DNA of 21,372 nucleotides from Chloromonas sp. AAM2 (GCA_004335635.1 QAXH01005880.1:10331-31702); one strand, 5' to 3'. Counted from the first letter of the stretch, positions 11,087 through 21,221 are shown. The notes: generated by a model not told the origin, from the sequence alone. Numbers and translations: made by a program.

Positions 11087-12726
11087 TCAATCGTCCTTGC
11101 CATACCCATCGTCCCCGTCATCCCAATCATCATCCTCCTCCACTTGCTCTTGATCCGCTTCCAGGCGATTGCTCACTTGCCGCTCCGCACTTGGCACAGA
11201 TGCCAGGCGCCGCTGGTACGGTCGCTCTATCCCAACACCTGTCCCGTAGCCAACTGAAGGCTCATTCCTGTCAGACGGTTGTGGATGGCGCCTGTAGCAC
11301 ATAAACATATCACATGAATCATATCACATGAACACAATGCATGTGGGCTGTGTCGTGTCAAACTGTTAACCGAGTTCACTGAAATGCCGGTGTGTGCAAA
11401 TCTGCTCTTTCTGCCACCTTGATGTTGACATGGCGTGCCTTGTCGAACGTCATGCATGGTGCATTCCTCCTATGCACACGCATGCACTACATGCCTGTGT
11501 GCCTGTTTGCAAACTCGGTGAACAAATACCAGTCTTGGTTGCCAGATCGGCGCACAAATGCCAGTGTCCGATGCAACCCAATGTCTCCTTGTGTGGTGGT
11601 TTACTCGTGGTGATGCACCATGCCTGCATGTTGTTCAGGTTCTCAGACTCACTCTTCAACCTCATCGCCCAAGCCGGTGTCAAATGCAGATGCTATGTCA
11701 GCCACCCAGTTGGTGAGGTGCCACCCAAACGACGCGATGCCCTCCGTCATACTGTTTGAAACTTGCGAAAAAGTGTCGGCTAGTGTGTTCACGTCAAAAG
11801 CAGGTAGAGCCGGAAGGTAAGATCCAGAACTAGGTGCGTCCTGCGCAAAGAGTTGTGCACAGGCTGGAATGAATGTCTGTGAAAAGTATACAGGCTGACG
11901 TGACTTTTTTGTGCAGAGCTGAACTGAAAGTGCTTAGCAAGCCTGGATACGTTGCACAGGCGTGGGAAAAACTGCCAAGCCTGCCTCGGTAGCTTGCCAT
12001 CTATCATGCTTGCGCATGCACACAGCAAGATGCGCATAGATGGGAAATGGTGCATGTACTCACGCTGGGAGCAGGAGCCAGTGCCAAAGCGGCGAGGCCA
12101 GTCATGGCAGCATCGTTTCCTGCTGCACCTGCTAGTACAAGCAGCAAACAAGAATTGGGTGCAGTGAACTGAAGCTGCTGTGCTTGCCATGGGGTCCGGA
12201 TCCCCCAGACTGCATGGCCGATGATCAGCATAACATCGCGTTACATGCCCACCGTGAGATTGAGATCGAATCCCATCGTTGTAGTTGTCCATCGGGCTTG
12301 GGCGGCCCTGCAAACAGTCGCAGGCACAGAGCGGTTGCATGCACGCGAAGTGGACTGCAAACCCGACGGTGCATTAGAGTGCGCCCAGCCATTGTCGACA
12401 CATGCATTTGGCTGTCACGCCCCCTAAGCAAGCGCTGGTAGTGACTGGCGCAGCAACGCGCGTGTTCGTTTGGCCGACATGAGATATAACGGCATACTCA
12501 CTTGGGCCTGGTGGGTACTGACAGGCAATTGCTGAAGCAGAAGCTGCGATTTGGCTGATGGGTTCTTGGCAAGATCTGCTAGAGCTTGTTGTGCTGCTTT
12601 GTAGTCCCTGTCGTTTTGTAGGTAGACGGCTCGGACCACAGCGGGTTCAAGGTCCGAGAACAAGTCCGTGAGCGACCGGACATCCCCTAGCTCTACATCC
12701 GTCAAACTCTCATTTCCACCGTACAT
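11087..12726 (-). CDS. CUE-like domain protein with acidic C-terminus, five exons, 272 aa, function unknown
   Basis: Exons in reading order (minus strand): 12726-12502, 12307-12253, 12209-12064, 11840-11653, 11291-11087 (stop TGA). All phases agree, and donors include GTGAGT three times. The ATG at 12726 was chosen because an in-frame TGA lies upstream near 12850 with no other ATG between. Residues about 17-55 (SLTDLFSDLEPAVVRAVYL, then DYKAAQQALADLA) fit the three-helix CUE pattern, where LFSDLEP stands in for the usual MFP-hydrophobic start; CUE domains bind ubiquitin. The middle has an Ala/Leu-rich segment (CLLLVLAGAAG) and an aromatic stretch, FGWHLTNWVADI. The last 24 residues are mostly Asp/Glu. 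I do not know this overall architecture. A ubiquitin-linked adaptor is possible, but this is inference from one short domain. It faces away from the dehydrogenase gene and probably shares its promoter region. Confidence 0.72.
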
Positions 12727-12951
12727 GGAGCCCCTAACCAAGAAGGTGCGCCAGGGCCGAGGCTGGGTTTGTTGAAAGGGTTGGCCCAATCCCCAGGCTT
12801 GGAAGTCTGATGGGCTCTGGTGAGTGTGAAGGGTCTGCTCCAAGTGGTATCACAACGTATCCGTAGCAGGGTTTCGAAGCGTTTCAACCGACAACCAAAG
12901 CTTTTTCTATCAATCACGCTGCGGCCCCTGCGGCAGTCAATTGCTTAAGAA
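12727..12951. promoter_or_regulatory. Presumed bidirectional promoter and 5' UTRs
   Basis: These 225 bases separate the divergent starts of the CUE-like gene (12726, minus) and the dehydrogenase gene (12952, plus). Both 5' UTRs and any shared promoter must lie here or extend into the coding ends. I see no clear TATA box or known motif. The assignment rests on gene orientation only. Confidence 0.4.
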
Positions 12952-15265
12952 ATGCACACCTTGCCGTTGCAGAGCAAGCCAAGCCCTGCCTTAGCCCGGC
13001 AGGCTGGCCGCAGCTTACCGTCGCATTTGTTGCTGCGGCCAGTGGGTGGAGATGCACCATGCCCTCGTGCTGAGCCCAAGAGCGCCCCACGTGCAGTCAA
13101 CAATTGCACAAATCAAACGCGCGACAGCAGACGAGCCTTGATGGCCAGTGCTATAGCTCCAAAGGCGATGCCGGCTGGCGAGCAAGTTTCAATTGCTGAG
13201 CTGGAGGAGCTTTGCACCAAGTCACTGAAAACTCTGGGCTACACTGATAATGAGGCATCCATCATTCTGGATGTAAGTACAGTCAACAGCAGGTACACAC
13301 ATGAACACACACACACTACAGACGCAGCGTGCACCACTCCAGCGTTCCCACCATGAACACCATGCACCCTCCTGCCACAGGTTCTCATGTACGCCCAGCT
13401 GCGGGACAATAACCAGGGCATCGTCAAAATCACATCAGGAGGGCTAAACAAGCATGCCAAGGTTTCCAGCCCAGTTATAGAGAAGGAGACACGGTTGTCA
13501 GCTGTCATCAACGGGAACAATACAGCAGGAATGATCGTGCTACATCAGGCAACCCAGATGGCCATTGCCAGGGCCAAGGAGCATGGCTTTGGGATTGTGG
13601 GCACCAATCACACCCCCAGCAGCAGCGGCGCGCTTGGGTGAGCGTTTGCACATTTCTGTAGCTGGGACAGCTGACTGATGCATGCATGCCGTGGACCAGA
13701 TTATCCTTTCAGAACTGCAGCACGTTGGTGAACACTCTTAGACACGCTACTCCTATTGGTGCCAGCTTCCGATCATGTTTGTTGGTATCCAATATGTTTG
13801 CTGCCTGTTCAGGTACTATGCCGAACTCTTAGGGCGAGAGGGCCTGATAGGCCTGGTGCTGGCACAGTCCCCCGAGTTTGTGGCTCCATATGGTGCCAAG
13901 CAAGCCATATTCGGCACCAACCCCATCGCCATCTCTGTTCCCACCTCCAGCCACCACAGCTCCTCCAATGGCCATTCCAATGGTCACACCAACGGCAATG
14001 GTGTGACGCCCGTTTCTCACACTTGCGTGACCATGGACATGGCCACGTCAGCGTACGCCTGGTTTGGTCTGTTGGAAGCTAAGGCGGCAGGCAGGTCCAT
14101 TCCAGGGGACATTGGAATGGATGCGCAGGGAAACGCCACCACAAACCCTGAGGAGGTCAGAGTCTGCAACTTGGTACCTGTAATGTCGTTTACTTGGCAT
14201 GCCATTGCTTTTCTGCATAGCAGCTGCTCAAATGACGATCCGTTGCCGTTGTATCAGCCGGTTGCCATGTGCTGAATGGCAAGCCCTTATGCCAAGGCTG
14301 TTGCATCAAGCTTGGCTGCAGGCCAATCCCGCAGGCAATACACTGGCACGGCTACTTTGGATAGTCCTTCAGCGGTATCAGGTCTAGCCTAAATCTGGCT
14401 TTTGGCATGCCGGGCCAATACCGTCAGACCATGCCCGCTGCTGCATGCGCCCATGCAGGTTCTATCAGGGGGCGCGCTGCGTGGGTTCGACCGCGGGCCC
14501 AAGGGCAGCGCCTTGGCCCTGATGGTTGAGCTGCTGGCCGGCCCCTTAGTGGGTGCAGCGGTGGAGGACAAGCTGGCGGAGCGGAACTGGGGCAACCTGG
14601 TCGTGGCCATTGATCCAGGGCTCATGGGGGACAAGGCGACGGTGCAGGAGCGGGTGCAGACTGTGTTGGATCGGTGAGACGGGCTGGCCGCTAGGAGGGC
14701 AGTGCAGGGCGCAGCGGGCACCACATGACTGCGTACATTACATACATTACATTACTTTGTGCTTGTCACACCCTCAACTGGTTGCTCTTACCTTGCTGCG
14801 GTACACATCCAGACGGGCACACTCAGGACACGTCACTCGGTAATGCTGGTCATGCACACTGTGCTGATCCCGCCCCACATGGCACATCCCGCTTGTCACA
14901 CCTGCTGCTCACACCCGCTTGTCACACACTGCTGGTCACACCTGCTGGTCACACAGTGCTGATCACACCTGCTGCTCACATTTGCTGGTCACACCCACTG
15001 TCCAGGGTGAAGGCCGCGGAGCGCCTGCCCGGTGTGGACGAGATCCTTCTGCCCGGGGAACGGGGCGACAGGCTGGCGGCGGCGCGCAGGGCCACAGGGC
15101 TCATCCCGGTGGAGCCCAACCTACTCGCAAGCCTAAGGGTGAGGACAGAAACAACACTCCGGCATAAAAGCAAGACAACATCATGTTGACACTTGACCCA
15201 TCTTCTTCTGTTCGACGATACAGATGTTAGATACACTCACTCGCTCGCTCGCTCGCAAGCAATAA
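12952..15265 (+). CDS. Ldh_2-family NAD(P)-dependent dehydrogenase (malate/ureidoglycolate type), targeted, six exons, 436 aa
   Basis: Members of this Rossmann-free family oxidise 2-hydroxyacids such as malate, L-lactate or ureidoglycolate; the exact substrate cannot be read here. Exons: 12952-13272, 13381-13637, 13813-14155, 14459-14673, 15006-15138, 15224-15265 (stop TAA), all in phase. Family blocks: EASIILDVLMYAQLRDNNQG, GIVGTNHTPSSSGALGYYAE with the conserved His184, APYGAKQAIFGTNPIAISVP, MDMATSAYAWFGLLEAKAAG, DAQGNATTNPEEVLSGGALR and GSALALMVELLAGPLVG. An in-frame TAA lies two codons before ATG 12952. Residues 1-63, rich in Arg, Ser, Ala and Pro with few acids, look like an organelle transit peptide; the family core starts after Met64 (13141), a possible alternative start. 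Residues about 238-262 form a Ser/Asn/His/Gly insertion. The tiny last exon (LDTLTRSLARKQ) follows a good acceptor and is encoded partly by a TCGC repeat. Confidence 0.9.
14886..15000. repeat. Degenerate tandem repeat, CACACCTGCTGGT-like units (intron)
   Basis: Several imperfect copies of a unit of about 13-15 bases, built from CACACCTGCTGCT, CACACTGCTGGT and CACACAGTGCTGAT, fill the 3' half of the intron 14674-15005 of the dehydrogenase gene. The array runs right up to the acceptor TGTCCAG and may supply its pyrimidine content. Confidence 0.85.
15241..15256. repeat. (TCGC)4 microsatellite inside a coding exon
   Basis: Four TCGC units lie in the last exon of the dehydrogenase gene and encode part of the Arg/Ser/Leu C-terminus. 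The unit length is not a multiple of three, so a change of one unit would shift the frame across the stop at 15263-15265. Confidence 0.9.
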
Positions 15266-15665
15266 ACAGGCAAGCCAGACAGGGCATGTGTGCCTTTGAG
15301 CACGGGATGCACTGAGCTGCTGTGCACTGTGGGCCCGACGGGGGCACTGCTCAGTGCACAGATAATCATCGCAGGGTCCTGAGTAAGGGGTGCACTGAGC
15401 TCCTGTGGGCAGTGCGCTCGCAACAACAATGGCAGAGCTCGCTTCATAGCAATGCCTTTGCAGTTGCAGCAGGGCTGCTCGCACGCCTGCCAAGCCACAG
15501 GGCGTCAGAGAAGAGAAACTGCAGCATGCTGTTGTCATCGCCGTGTTCACCCGTACGCTCAGTGCCTTGTAGTTACCTCCATGCCGGCACACTGGCACCT
15601 GCATCACACCTGGAATAAAGGCGAACCACAAACGTGCTCTTGCACACACCAAGGTCCTTCCTTTG
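15266..15665. other. Spacer between dehydrogenase and cystathionine beta-lyase
   Basis: Four hundred bases hold the dehydrogenase 3' UTR and the cystathionine beta-lyase 5' region. AATAAA occurs at 15261-15266 and 15614-15619. A basic, Cys-rich open segment starts at ATG 15452 and reaches a possible donor CTT|GTAGTT near 15550. It could splice in phase to the AG of CCTCAG|GTGATGGCT and add a transit peptide to the lyase, but the donor is weak and this is speculative. Confidence 0.45.
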
Positions 15666-16745
15666 ATGGTGCCTCAGGTGATGGCTTCCAAATACGGCAC
15701 GCCCACTTCCCCGGGCAAGGCGCCTCGCCAGGGCCTGGCCATCGCCACCCAGCTAGTGCACGGCTCCACCAGCGTGACCGACCCATACGGTTCATCGGGC
15801 GCACCGCTCTGGCAGACGGCCACCTTTGCGCAGCCCAGCGCCACCACCAACGGCCCCTACGACTACACACGCAGCGGGAACCCCACACGGTGAGCACACT
15901 CAGAGGCCCATGCCGCGCCAGGGCAACTTGATCCGTCAGCTGCACAAGCCCAGTCCACCTCGTCCTATTTCTGCACTCTGCATCTGAGGAAGTGCAGCAG
16001 AGGCTCCCTTTCCTTTCTGTAATGATGCTGTGTTTCCCGCTGCGCATGGGTCATGTCCGCTTATGCTTCATGTCTGCCCATGCCCATGTCTGCTGCCCAT
16101 GTCGATACTGCTTGTGTGCACCTGCAGCACCATGCTTGAGGAGCAGTTTGCAGCGCTTGAGGGCGCGGACAAGGCTTACGCCTTCACCAGCGGCATGGCG
16201 GCCCTGGCGGCGGTGCGACGGGCTTAGCACATGCATGGCCACTAGATTGCATGTGATGTATTCATTTAGTGGGTCCGTGTGTTGCGTCCAGGCCAGCATA
16301 TGCTTCCTTCCTGGGTGTGAACCCAGATAGCAACTCCCCATGTCCATGCGCAAACATGTGTTTTAGTCTCACTCTATTGTGGCTGGTTCTCACTCCACAG
16401 GTGTGCAAGCTCGTGTCCACTGGGGATCACATTGTGGCGGGAGAGGACATCTACGGAGGCACCTCAAGGCTGCTCTCCCAGGTAGGCAACTCCTGGAGTG
16501 CGAGTGTGTACACACAGCAGCAGCTTGCAGGACAGGCTAGGCCGCGCTGACATTTCAAAGCAAACAACCATGGGCGCTTTGAAGGTGGAAACACAAGTGA
16601 GTTGCTCAGGAGGCAACTGGTGTCAGCAGCAGTCGCATTGCAGATGTAGCATCGCAAACGAAGTGCATGTGTACATGGTCAACAGCTGTGCTCATTGCTT
16701 CTCGTCCCGTCGCGCGTTGCACAACAGGCGAGTAACGCCAACAGC

Positions 16746-16795
<50 letters not shown>

Positions 16796-18596
16796 CAGGT
16801 AGTTCCCGCTGCGGGCGTGAGTGTGACCAATGTTGATATGACCGACCTGGAGGCCACCCGCAGGGCCATCATTCCGGGCCGCACCAAGCTCGTGATCATC
16901 GAGTCACCTACCAACCCACGCATGCAGGTGGGGCCCGCAGATGTGTTTACTTACAGTATGCATTCCTGCAGTTTGTGGCGAAGCGGGCAGGTGCATTATC
17001 TGAGACACAGGCACGAAGCAGTGTTGATAGCAGCAGTGCAAAATTGAGCAATCAACAACCCAGATACAATGCCAGCGCACAAGCAATACTCAGGCAGTAC
17101 AATGCCCGTTCAAGCCATGCAAGCACGAGCAAGTGCGCTGAGGTTGCAAGAGGTACAACGCCAGTACAACGCCAGTGCACTCAACAAAGAGACGCTGGGC
17201 AGTGCGCAGCATGCAACAGCAACTGCGCAAGAGCGAAATTCATCCAGTACACATTGTACTGTACAATGCCGAAGTCAGGGGCTTGCAGGCAACTGTGCAG
17301 CAACTGCGGTGTGATCAACATATCGTTTGTTTCTGTTCCATGCTCAGATCTGCGACATCCAGGCCCTGTGCAGCATGGCGCGGTCTGTGGGCGCCATCAG
17401 CTGTGTGGATAACTCCATCATGGCCCCCGTGTTCCAGCGGCCCCTGGACCTTGGAGCCGACATTTGCATGACAAGCGGGACCAAGTTCGTTGGGGGGCAT
17501 GGGGACGTTACCATGGGGCTGCTGTCGGTCAAAGGAGAGCAGCTGGCCAAGAGAGTCTACTTCTTGCAGGTGGGTTGATTTCTTTTGGGCAGCATAGCCC
17601 TGATGCTGTTGACCATTTGCAGCCCTGGTGTCAGGTCGTGTTCCTTGGTGTTCTGTTTGAGTCACAAATGCAAATTTTGTGTCTGTGGCAGATTACGTGT
17701 CTAGTGCATATGAATCATAAATACAGGCCACTTGCTTGAGCTTCATTAGGTACCTCGGTTGGGTGCCGACCTGCCTACTCACCTCGTAAGTGCACTGGTT
17801 GCTGTTTGCATCTTGTACACACTTCCGGCTTACCGTCATCGTGCTCGTGCTGGGATTTGACATTTTGTCATACGGAGCTGTTTGTGTATGTCTTATCAAT
17901 ACCCTTGACCTCTGCGTAATCCCTGCCCATTCTTATGATGATTTGCAGAATGCCGAGGGCGCTGGCCTTGCCCCCTTTGACTGCTGGCTGGCCTTGCGCG
18001 GCCTCAAGACCATGTCGCTGCGCATGGAGCGCTCCGCACACAACTGCGCAGTGCTGGCCCGCTACCTCGCCAAGCACCCCCTCGTGCGCAAGATCAACTA
18101 CGCCGGCCTCCCCTCGCACCCCGGCCACGCCACGCACATGCGCCAGGCCACGGACGGCGGTTCCCTGCTCAGCTTTGAGACAGGCAGTGTGGAAGCCAGC
18201 CGCATCATTGTAGAAGAAACGCAGCTCTTCAAGATCACCGTGTCTTTCGGCAACGTCGTCTCACTGATCTCGCTCCCGTGTTACATGTCACACGCGTCGA
18301 TCCCGTCGGAGGTGCGGGCGGCACGTGGGTTGCCGGATGATCTGGTGCGGATCTCAGCAGGGGTCGAGGACTCTGCTGATCTGGTGACTGACTTGGATCA
18401 GGCGATGCGCAAGGCCATGGCCCACATTGGCTTTGACCCGGCCCGGCCCACCCCAGGGGTAGGCAGAGAGGCAGCAGGGCCTGGCGGGGCTGGGCGGGGC
18501 GCGTCCCCGGACCTCAGCTCACCTAGCGAGCGGGAGGCTCAGCTGATGGAAAGGATCCGTCATCTGGAGACCTTGCTCAAGGTAGCATCCAAGTGA
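15666..18596 (+). CDS. CBL: Cystathionine beta-lyase, six exons, 462 aa, with C-terminal extension
   Basis: A PLP enzyme (EC 4.4.1.13) that cleaves cystathionine to homocysteine, pyruvate and ammonia, the penultimate step to methionine. Exons: 15666-15889, 16128-16212, 16401-16481, 16799-16927, 17348-17569, 17949-18596 (stop TGA), all in phase. It follows plant cystathionine beta-lyase closely: YDYTRSGNPTRTMLEEQFAA, AYAFTSGMAALAAV, GEDIYGGTSRLLSQVVP, ESPTNPRMQICDIQ, the PLP-ring Asp194 in CVDNSIMAPV, the Schiff-base Lys219 in SGTKFVGGHGDV (usually SATK), YFLQNAEGAGLAPFDCWLAL, SHASIPSEVRAARGLPDDL and RISAGVEDSADL. Plant enzymes are plastidic, yet only about 25 residues precede the catalytic core, so a transit-peptide exon may be missing. 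Starts at 15666 and 15681 are both possible. The last 54 residues (409-462) extend past the family's usual end: a Gly/Ala/Pro linker, then a charged helix with coiled-coil character. Confidence 0.95.
16749..16798. repeat. (GT)20(GC)4 dinucleotide repeat ending at a splice acceptor
   Basis: Twenty GT units (16749-16788) run directly into four GC units (16789-16796) and then the AG (16797-16798) that forms the acceptor of cystathionine beta-lyase exon 4. Alternating purine-pyrimidine DNA of this length can adopt Z-form. It takes the place of the usual pyrimidine tract. Confidence 0.97.
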
Positions 18597-20154
18597 TTGG
18601 TGCCAGCCATACAGATGTTGTCATGACTTTCACAGATTATTGGCCGTGCGAGCCAGGTAGTGTTTGGCCCAGAGAAACTACAGAGACTCAGCTGAGCAGC
18701 CCATGCGTCTTGCGTACAAGCTTGGTGAACTTCCAGATGTGTCTTGCTAGTCTAGCAGCTTCTGCCTGTACCTAAGCACACATTTTCCTTGGTGACAAAT
18801 CACCACATGTGCTTGCGACTGTAGCTTAAGGCTTTGGCAGTACCTGCTTCACATGCCAACAGGACTTGATTGATCTGCTACTGTTGTCTTGACTTCACAG
18901 TGTAGTCCGGCAGCCCCGTGAAGTAGGCCAGCAGGTCAGCTTGTAACATGTGGATACGCTGGGCAACGTATTTGAACGCAGTTATCGTTCAACTTATGAT
19001 GCCGTCATCGGCCTGATTGCATGCTTACCTGCGAGACCAAGAGTAGCCGCCATTCAATCCCACTTGCTGTTCTTCTCTGGCCTCGTGTTCAACTTTGTAG
19101 CTTGAAGTGTTGCTTATTGGGACAACCCCAAAACACGCGAGCACACCTGAGACAGGGTTTCAAAACACAGCAGAAGGACTGCCTTGGAGCAGTGCATCGT
19201 TGGGCGTACATGCGAGTTTTCTGGCTGAGTGCTGGTGGAGCCAGCTACGGTCTTGGCTTGTATTTGTTACTGCATGTTTGTTGTTCAAGCACTGCCAGGC
19301 CATCTTTTTTCTGATTTCATACGTGCATGTGCATAGGCCGGCGATCCAGCAGTCAAACGTGTGTAAACTGGGTTGTGTACCACATGTAGCGTAATCCCTC
19401 TTGATGGACAGCTCGTCATGCTGTGCCAACAGGAGATTGGCAGACTCATCTCGTGCACCGGTGAGGCCTGCTTCAAACCAGTATCTATGCAGGGGGGGTC
19501 AGCTACTGTTAGAGGGTCATGGACATGATCGATTATGGTGATCGCCGAGGCTGATGTTATGTTGAGTCTGGTATCTATGTATACCAGCTGATGCATTTGA
19601 GCCTTGCCTGAGTGCAGCGACCAGCACTGGCGCCCTTCCATCTCACTTTGCACCTCGTGTCACGTGTGGGTCAATTAAGTTCACTTTGTCGGGTGGTCAC
19701 AGTAGGTAGTACACCGGCACTGTCAGACCATGCAACAGGCAGGATGACACTTACTTGGGAGAAGAGGGACAAAGAAGACTTACTACAGAAGTGTCAACTT
19801 GTGTCAGGAAATATCAACGTCAAGATCTCTCACAGACCGGCAAGGGACTGGTCACACTACTCACTAACGGTCTTAATTGTCAAGAAACAGCGCAGGAAGA
19901 AAGCATCGCAGAAAGCGAGAGCTGATACCGTTGCATCCCACCGTTACCCCCCGCACGGATGTCCTCTAAGCCAGAGCAAAAAAAGCAGGTGTCTAGCAGA
20001 TAACAGCGGAGAAATGCAAAGCAGAGAACGCTAAGCAGAGTTGCACAAGGAGAAGCAAGAAAGTGCTAGTCTAGATGCATCGCGATGGCACCAGTGCCCA
20101 CTGTCTCACAGGCATTGTCATCTGCACTTGTGCATCCAGCCACTGCACAGCTGG
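18597..20154. other. Intergenic region with cystathionine beta-lyase 3' UTR
   Basis: About 1.56 kb without a supportable gene. The left part should be the 3' UTR of cystathionine beta-lyase. The right part should be the 3' side of the minus-strand NTF2-like gene. Open frames such as 19612-20034 (+) and 19285-19653 (-) have no recognisable domain, no coding-like composition and no convincing splice sites. No RNA gene or mobile element was seen. Confidence 0.55.
18942..18946 (+). terminator. TGTAA, likely chlorophyte poly(A) signal of cystathionine beta-lyase
   Basis: TGTAA, the usual poly(A) signal of chlorophyte algae such as Chlamydomonas, occurs about 345 bases after the stop codon, a typical 3' UTR length. 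A five-base motif can occur by chance, so this is tentative. Confidence 0.35.
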
Positions 20155-20800
20155 TCACAGACCCATCACAGATGACAAGTGCCACAGGCAAAAACGCAGT
20201 CGTTTAGAAGACAGAGGCGTGTCAACAGTCCACCAAATGCTCACTGGGAAATGCGCTGACATGTATCCTATAGGTACAGCCAGGTGCCCCCCGGAGCCTA
20301 TGACTGCCTGTGACAAATCCTGCTGCGCCTGGACGCGCGGCAAGTGGGTGGTGATTGGCAACAGAACGGACAGGAAGGCGTCCACCGCACTAATGTCCCA
20401 GCTCTCCACATGACTCTCTATCAAGCCTGCGTTGAGCAGCGTTAAGAAGCTCCGGAAAAGCCCATCACAGCACAGCTTTGAACTTCGGCACAAGGCCACA
20501 GTCAAGCAAGCAGAACCGCCACACCCTTACATTACAAAAAACACGTACAATTGTACGTACCATTTCACTTGCAAACAAGTCAACCACACACGTCCGCACA
20601 CCATCATGTCAGACCGCCCAAGGGGCATGTGTGTGGCGCTTCAACGGGGTGTGACGTGAGGACATGCCGCTGGACTGTTCACCTGTCGCGCTGCTGATGG
20701 AGAAGACGGTGGAGCCGGTGTAGGGCTTGATCTTGAGGTTGCCTAGCCGCAGCGATCCCTCCAGGCGCCACTTGAGCAGGACGGTTCTGGGGCTGGCCAC
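20155..20800 (-). CDS. NTF2-like/DUF2358-type protein, partial, two exons found
   Basis: Two minus-strand exons join in phase: 20800-20683 (after GTTTCAG, donor GTGAAC) and 20426 downward (after CAACGCAG). Together they read VLLKWRLEGSLRLGNLKIKP, YTGSTVFSISSATG, then LIESHVESWDISAVDAFLSV. The pattern of a W-R-L-E-G strand, a K-P-x-x-G-x-T strand and a closing SH-x-E-x-WD resembles the SnoaL/NTF2-like fold of the plant and algal DUF2358 family, many of them plastid proteins of unclear role. The frame stays open to a TGA at 20155-20157, but the last 60 or so residues look less protein-like; a possible donor (GCT|GTACCT) at 20277-20276 could end the exon earlier. The N-terminal part of the domain and any transit peptide were not found in 20801-21372 and may lie beyond the window. 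Family call is moderate; function is unknown. Confidence 0.6.
20543..20558. repeat. 16-bp perfect palindrome
   Basis: ACGTACAATTGTACGT is fully self-complementary. It lies in the intron between the two minus-strand NTF2-like exons. It contains two GTAC cores, the core of copper-response elements in Chlamydomonas, but its intronic position makes a regulatory role doubtful. Confidence 0.85.
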
Positions 20801-21221
20801 CTGAAACAACACGCACGGCAGGGCAGCCCCAGGAGGCACACTGCAGGGGAAGTCTGGACTCGGTTATAGTGTCCACAACTCGACGCAAACGGACTGAGCT
20901 CAGACCATGCACAAGCCGCATGTCCCCAGCCCTGGCATCATGCGAGTGGCAAACAAAAAGATGAGCAAACTACGCAAGCAGCACTTTGGTTCCCAGGTTG
21001 CTTGTGTTACAGCACGGTTACAGCTTGGGCTGCCTAGCTCCGTGGAGAGCCATCGCCGTGGCCAGAGTGATGACTGCCTGGGCGGTGATTCCCCAAGCGT
21101 GCATCGCGTTGCAGTCAACGCAAGAGATCTTGTTCTGTTTGATGAAATACATCAAAGAACTTCAGCAGGTGACTTGCGTGTAGTGTATGCTGATGCAGGT
21201 CGACCACGACAGGGTGCTAGT
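20801..21221. other. Presumed 5' side or intron of the minus-strand NTF2-like gene
   Basis: No exon could be placed with confidence. A minus-strand open segment at 21134-21022 (containing CNAMHAWGITAQAVITLATA) sits between an AAACAG acceptor and a GTAACC donor. It ends two bases into a codon, which does not fit the phase-0 start of the exon at 20800. Confidence 0.4.

Noticed and set aside
12004..12340. Long unspliced minus-strand frames (up to 183 residues, 11789-12340)
   Set aside because: They read through donors and acceptors of the CUE-like gene in mixed frames; the spliced model uses only parts of them and keeps phase throughout.
16606..16923. Minus-strand frame with a Thr-His run
   Set aside because: The run is a translation of the GT microsatellite and the rest is antisense of a cystathionine beta-lyase exon.
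16928..17347. Repeated GTACAACGCCA/CAGTACAATGCC motifs and open frames in a cystathionine beta-lyase intron
   Set aside because: Short imperfect repeats within a well-defined intron; frames here only extend the true exon at 17348 out of frame.
19612..20034. 140-residue plus-strand open frame
   Set aside because: Basic, low-bias composition, no domain, no splice support; typical of a chance frame in intergenic DNA.
20543..20558. GTAC palindrome as a copper-response element
   Set aside because: It is intronic in the NTF2-like gene model, and the four-base core is too short to call a regulatory site.
21022..21134. Minus-strand candidate exon (CNAMHAWGITAQAVITLATA)
   Set aside because: It has plausible splice sites, but its ending phase does not match the next exon at 20800 and I recognise no family; not strong enough to list as a gene.
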